Shown piece by piece: positions 4,819 to 7,544 of a stretch of 7,544 nt of DNA. Source of the DNA: JAICLL01 sp035252155 (GTDB lineage Bacteria > Planctomycetota > Planctomycetia > Pirellulales > JAICIG01); assembly GCA_035252155.1 (NCBI GenBank), contig DATFDL010000410.1, positions 1 through 7,544 of the forward strand. Reading direction: 5' to 3'. Position 1 is the first letter of the stretch, and each line of letters starts with the position of its first letter. Under the pieces are notes generated by a model. That model was given only the letters and a program-made list of their open reading frames with translations, searched no databases and was not told where the DNA came from. A program made the translations under genes and the position numbers.

Positions 4819-5592
4819 CTACTTCGCCGTGTCGGCGACCTCAATGGGCGTCCGCGCCTGATACGCCAGGCTCTTTAAGAACTTGTTGGCGGCAATGTAT
4901 TCGTCGGCGCTGTACTGATCGATTTTCGAGTGAAGCTTGTCATTCAGGTCGCCGATCGCATGCTGGATCTGGCGATAGTTCTCCGTGCCCAGCCCCGAGG
5001 CATGAGGATCTGCGGCGGCCTGCGCGAACAGGCCTTCGACCTGATGCCGGTCAGCGTCAAAATCCTTGTTCCGCAACACCGTCGGCCAGTTTAATACACC
5101 GTGAGCGGGATCAAGGTCGTTGGACGAAAGCGGTTGCGGCGTCCGGGATTTGCTAAAGGCCGCGAGCTGGTCCGCGGTGGGAGCCGGATGCTGCAGCGCC
5201 TGTTCAGACCGGTAACTGGCGTGCATCCGCCGCATGTCGAAGTACGTCGATTCTTGCTTCTTTTGGTTATCGAGGTACTGCGAATAAGCTTGTTGGTAAT
5301 TGATCGCGGCTTGCGATGTGCTGAGATTATATTGCCCCATCGAGCTGATGATCCCTCCGGGGCTGAAACCGCCAAGTCCATACCCGTAGCCCCCGCGCCC
5401 ATACCGACTGTAACTGCCGTAGCCGCCGTATCCATACCCTCCGTAGCCGTAGCCCCTATTGCCGCCGTAGGGCACGAACTGACCCGGCACTTGTTGGCCG
5501 AGAACCTGCTGGCCGAGAGCTTGGGCGAACGCGGTGTCGGCCAATAAACCGGCCGCGGCAACGAGCATGGCCGTGTACAACTTGGATTTCAT
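4819..5592 (-). CDS. Secreted Gly/Tyr-repeat protein, tandem paralogue B
   Basis: This 257-residue protein has a signal peptide (MKSKLYTAML..., probable cut after AFA at 23). The new N-terminus carries a LGQQVLGQQVPGQ repeat (about 26-38) and then a Gly/Tyr-rich tract (43-75) with repeated GYGGYG units. From GLGGFSPGG (72 on) it aligns without gaps to paralogue A through to the C-terminal TAK/AAK, with about 34 differences in 186 residues by eye. The conserved domain contains YFDMRRMHASYR, QALQHPAP, VLRNKDFD, LGTENYR and SADEYIAA. I know no function for it. Gly/Tyr tracts often form flexible or self-associating surfaces, so a cell-surface or wall role is a guess. AGGAG (5603-5599), 6 nt before the ATG, supports the start. 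The gene is divergent from sixA with a shared 100-bp control region. Confidence 0.85.
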   Translation of the reverse strand: MKSKLYTAMLVAAAGLLADTAFAQALGQQVLGQQVPGQFVPYGGNRGYGYGGYGYGGYGSYSRYGRGGYGYGLGGFSPGGIISSMGQYNLSTSQAAINYQQAYSQYLDNQKKQESTYFDMRRMHASYRSEQALQHPAPTADQLAAFSKSRTPQPLSSNDLDPAHGVLNWPTVLRNKDFDADRHQVEGLFAQAAADPHASGLGTENYRQIQHAIGDLNDKLHSKIDQYSADEYIAANKFLKSLAYQARTPIEVADTAK

Positions 5593-5633
5593 CGAAGGCT
5601 CCTGGGGGTTTTCAAGCCCACTTCCCCCTACCG

Positions 5634-5661
5634 ATCATAGCCGCCACTTGCCCCAAGGCAA
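5634..5661 (-). promoter_or_regulatory. Promoter of paralogue B
   Basis: TTGCCT (5661-5656), 16 nt, TATGAT (5639-5634) on the minus strand, repeating the promoter at 4780-4807. Transcription would start near 5627, with a ~35-nt leader. The -35 lies inside the dyad CTTGCC-CCAA-GGCAAG (5647-5662), a feature the downstream copy lacks. Confidence 0.65.
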
Positions 5662-5676
5662 GCAAGCTTGTGCCTT
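5655..5676. promoter_or_regulatory. Dyad between divergent promoters, possible shared operator
   Basis: AAGGCA (5655-5660) is mirrored by TGCCTT (5671-5676), and between them CAAGCTTG (5663-5670) is a perfect palindrome, offset by a 2-nt bulge. The dyad covers the -35 of paralogue B and lies just upstream of the putative -10 of sixA, so one protein bound here could affect both. No regulator gene is visible nearby. Confidence 0.35.
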
Positions 5677-5682
5677 GTTAGC

Positions 5683-5688
5683 TACAAT
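5683..5688 (+). promoter_or_regulatory. Putative -10 box of sixA, leaderless transcript possible
   Basis: TACAAT matches TATAAT at five of six positions. A start site 7-8 nt downstream would fall at 5695-5696, the first base of the sixA ATG, and no ribosome binding site precedes that ATG. I find no good -35 at 16-18 nt, so the promoter would be weak or activator-dependent. Confidence 0.35.
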
Positions 5689-5695
5689 GGGCGAC

Positions 5696-6184
5696 ATGAT
5701 TATCTACATCATTCGCCATGCCTGGGCCGAAGACCGCGACCAAGCCGCCTACCCCAATGACGACCTGCGGCCCCTGACCGCCAAGGGCAAAAAACGTTTC
5801 CGCCGTGTCGCCAAGCGGCTCGGGAAACGGGGCTTCGATCCGTTACACATCGCCACCAGCCCATTGGTCCGTTGCCGGCAAACCGCCGACATCATCGTCG
5901 AATATGCTCCGCAACAGCCGTCGTTGGACGAGCTCGACGACTTGAAGCCCGGCAGCCAGCTCGCGCCCCTGCTAGGCTGGACGGTTGAACACAGCGACGG
6001 CGACGCGGCCTGGGTGGGCCATGCCCCCGACGTCGAAGAACTAACGGCCGGCCTGATCGGCGCACCGGAGGCCGGCATTCATTTCGACAAAGGCGCCGTG
6101 GCCGCCATCGAATTCATTGGGAAACCCGCCATCGGCAAAGGCCAATTACTGTGGCTGGCCACGGCCGAATTGCTCAAGGCGTGA
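5696..6184 (+). CDS. sixA: SixA-type phosphohistidine phosphatase
   Basis: This 162-residue cytoplasmic member of the histidine phosphatase superfamily is about the length of E. coli SixA. SixA removes phosphate from histidine on signalling proteins (reported for the ArcB phosphotransfer domain and the nitrogen PTS). The catalytic RH motif is at 7-8 (IIRHAWAED), with H8 the expected phosphorylated residue. DLRPLTAKGK (23-32) is the family's 'RPLT.KG' block. SPLVRCRQTA (55-64) supplies R59 and R61. The second active-site histidine is in VGHAPDVEEL (H109). I chose ATG 5696 because it puts H8 where the family has it; ATG 5687 in the same frame would add three residues (MGD). There is no ribosome binding site for either. 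The aquaporin gene follows 31 nt after the stop. The exact substrate here is unknown. Confidence 0.9.
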   Translation: MIIYIIRHAWAEDRDQAAYPNDDLRPLTAKGKKRFRRVAKRLGKRGFDPLHIATSPLVRCRQTADIIVEYAPQQPSLDELDDLKPGSQLAPLLGWTVEHSDGDAAWVGHAPDVEELTAGLIGAPEAGIHFDKGAVAAIEFIGKPAIGKGQLLWLATAELLKA

Positions 6185-6215
6185 CAGGCCGCGGTTGGGA
6201 GGGTACAGTCTAAGC

Positions 6216-6902
6216 ATGAATCAAGCCATCCGCGCGTACCTCGCCGAATTTATCGGCACCTTCACCTTGGTGTTCATGGGCACCGCCGTGGCCACGCTGC
6301 AAGGCATGTACAATCACGGCAACGTCGGCTTCGTCGAAATCTCACTCGCCTTCGGCTTTACTCTGATGGTGTTGGTGTGGGTGCTGGGCCCGGTATCGGG
6401 TTGTCATCTGAACCCGGCCGTCACGATTCCCATGGCGCTGTCGGGCCGGTTTCCGTGGGCACGCGTCGTCGGCTATCTCATCGCTCAATTGGCCGGCGCC
6501 GCGGCGGCCAGCGGCGTGTTGCTGCTGCTGTTGAAAGGCGTGCCGGGCTATTCGCTGGCCGAACAGCACTTGGGCGCCAACGGCAACGCCAAAAACATGC
6601 ACGTCGCATCGTTGTTTGGCTTCGAGGTGGTGATGACTTCGCTCTTCTTGCTCACCATCTTCTCAACGACGCGCAAAGACGCCATTCGCGGTTTCGAGGC
6701 CTGGGCGATCGGCGGATTTTTGACGGTGGCGCACCTGGTTGGGGCGCAGTTGGGCGATTCGTCGCTCAATCCTGCCCGGAGCTTTGGCCCCGCTATCTTT
6801 GAGGGCGGCGCGGCCTTGCAGGTGCTTTGGGTGTTTATACTCGCGCCGCTCGTCGGCGGCATCATCGGCTGGCAGTTGTTCGCGGCGATTCACGAAGAGT
6901 AG
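6216..6902 (+). CDS. AqpZ-like aquaporin (MIP family)
   Basis: This 228-residue inner-membrane channel of the major intrinsic protein family has six predicted helices and two NPA half-helices: HLNPAVT (N66-P67-A68) and SLNPARS (N185-P186-A187). By alignment to E. coli AqpZ, the selectivity filter residues are F46, H173, S182 and R188 (AqpZ F43, H174, T183, R189). That is the narrow, water-selective type, not a glycerol facilitator. Y/A-rich packing motifs such as AEFIGTF (10-16) and the C-terminal VGGIIGW also fit the family. The start at ATG 6216 gives MNQAIRAYLAEF, and GGGAGGG (6197-6203) 12 nt before it can serve as ribosome binding site. It probably shares an mRNA with sixA. No clear terminator follows. 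Confidence 0.92.
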   Translation: MNQAIRAYLAEFIGTFTLVFMGTAVATLQGMYNHGNVGFVEISLAFGFTLMVLVWVLGPVSGCHLNPAVTIPMALSGRFPWARVVGYLIAQLAGAAAASGVLLLLLKGVPGYSLAEQHLGANGNAKNMHVASLFGFEVVMTSLFLLTIFSTTRKDAIRGFEAWAIGGFLTVAHLVGAQLGDSSLNPARSFGPAIFEGGAALQVLWVFILAPLVGGIIGWQLFAAIHEE

Positions 6903-6976
6903 CATTTGGAGTTCTCGACCTACCCGCAAGTTCTGCTGTAAGTTACGATGATCGGTAGATGATTCGTGAGTGCTGA

Positions 6977-7186
6977 CCCAGAACGGCCCGCGATCGAGCC
7001 AAGGTGACGACTGCCGCGGATCTAATCGATTCGTCAATTGCACATGATCCATTCTCGGTGGGGGAGTCGCGAGGCGGAATTACCCGCATTGCAATAGTTC
7101 GTCCGTTGACGGTGCTATTCGACATTGACGTCGGCAGTCAAACGGTCTTGGTTTGGGACTTGTGGCGCTCCCAGCGACCGCCATAG
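6977..7186 (+). pseudogene. Remnant of a RelE/ParE-like toxin, C-terminal half
   Basis: The open frame, from DRAKVTTAADLID through DPFSVGESRGG to RPLTVLFDIDV and VLVWDLW, resembles the C-terminal two thirds of small RelE/ParE-superfamily proteins common in planctomycetes (DR..VT.A...ID...DP...GESR.G..RI...PL.V.F.V......V..VW). The expected N-terminal strand and helices are absent. In the same frame upstream I find TGA (6974) and TAG (6956), and the other two frames contain no such sequence. No antitoxin gene sits next to it. A GTG at 7004 could start a 60-residue product, but without a ribosome binding site or the N-terminal half I regard it as decayed. The family assignment comes from pattern memory, not a search. 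Confidence 0.55.
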
Positions 7187-7218
7187 CGCGCAGCCGCGTC
7201 TTGCCTACCGCGTGAACA

Positions 7219-7544
7219 ATGCGCCCTTCCTCTGCTGTCATCTCGGCTGATCACCTGACACGGCAGGCGACCGGGCAGCGCGGCTACGTTTGGCTGTCGG
7301 TCCTGCTACTGATTGCTTTCGCATTGGCGGCCGGTTCGGCCGTCCAAAAGTCGGTGACGGTCGATGAATATCAAGCGCTGCCGCATGGCCTGGCAATGCT
7401 CCGAACGGGCGATTTTCACCTGGCCACCGGAGTGCCCGTATTGCCCAGCGTACTTGCGGCGCTGCCGCTCTCGGCCACGTCGGCCCGATTCGATCCGGCA
7501 ACGATGCGTGACTTCGTCAGCTCAGGGCAGTGCGGCAGGCAATT
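7219..7544 (+). CDS. PMT/ArnT-like membrane glycosyltransferase, N-terminal part
   Basis: The frame opens at ATG 7219 and stays open to the window edge (108 codons plus 2 nt). A TGA (7213-7215) two codons upstream makes this ATG the first possible start; the ribosome binding site is poor. After a soluble start, one membrane helix (about 23-43) leads to VTVDEYQALPHGLAMLRTGDFHL (47-69, written here only as a landmark) and LPSVLAALPL (75-84). This is the layout of the first periplasmic loop in polyprenyl-phosphate-sugar mannosyltransferases (GT39/GT83-like): a D-E pair (D49-E50) followed by TGDF and a Leu/Ala-rich segment. Such enzymes move sugars from lipid carriers to protein or lipid A at the membrane. 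The usual HPPL word is replaced by VPVL here. The family is likely, but substrate and full length cannot be seen. Confidence 0.65.
   Translation, partial: MRPSSAVISADHLTRQATGQRGYVWLSVLLLIAFALAAGSAVQKSVTVDEYQALPHGLAMLRTGDFHLATGVPVLPSVLAALPLSATSARFDPATMRDFVSSGQCGRQ

Noticed and set aside
3805..4878. Plus-strand frame of 357 codons opposite yacG and paralogue A
   Set aside because: Long only because it mirrors real minus-strand genes. It crosses the repeat, yacG and an intergenic gap, and has no domain of its own.
6117..6215. Earlier in-frame start for the aquaporin
   Set aside because: It would overlap sixA by 68 nt and add a non-homologous N-terminus. ATG 6216 gives the standard aquaporin start and has a ribosome binding site.
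1..7544. CRISPR array, tRNA or rRNA, transposase or defence system
   Set aside because: No regularly spaced repeats, no cloverleaf or rRNA-like stretch, and no transposase, nuclease or helicase motifs were found on either strand.

Overview
The window looks like a chromosomal segment of a GC-rich planctomycete, most likely of the Pirellulales type. I infer this from the secreted Gly/Tyr-rich proteins, the large membrane protein with a 'DALSRSWSYVYHRPLHYLFY'-type stretch, the mannosyltransferase-like N-terminus, and intergenic palindromes built on GGAATTTATTCC. No 16S or other marker gene is present, so the placement rests on protein style and is not proven.

Layout. Positions 1-744 hold no convincing gene but are rich in dyad structures, ending in a promoter for a divergent MurE-like Mur ligase (745-2133, +). 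A hairpin-rich convergent gap (2134-2400) separates it from a minus-strand block. Read in transcription order, that block is a secreted Gly/Tyr-rich protein (5592-4819), its close tandem paralogue (4737-4066), the gyrase inhibitor YacG (4063-3881) and a polytopic membrane protein (3753-2401). The two secreted paralogues carry matching copies of one promoter (TTGCCT-N16-TATGAT). yacG starts 2 nt after the second paralogue and is probably translated by coupling. The membrane protein gene has its own promoter with a perfect TATAAT and is bracketed by two copies of a ~32-bp palindromic repeat.

Divergent from the secreted pair is a plus-strand pair: a SixA-type histidine phosphatase (5696-6184), possibly translated from a leaderless mRNA, and an AqpZ-like aquaporin (6216-6902) 31 nt downstream. 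Next comes a decayed C-terminal half of a RelE/ParE-like toxin (6977-7186). The window ends inside the N-terminus of a membrane glycosyltransferase of the PMT/ArnT type (7219 to the edge).

The genes do not form one obvious pathway. They mix cell-envelope functions (Mur ligase, secreted proteins, membrane protein, aquaporin, glycosyltransferase) with small regulators (YacG, SixA). I see no CRISPR array, transposase, complete toxin-antitoxin pair, RNA gene or defence system. The observations most worth following are the Mur ligase that lacks the DAP-recognition motif, the tandem duplication that carries its promoter, the repeats whose core supplies stop codons, and the structured 145-nt element near the left end.
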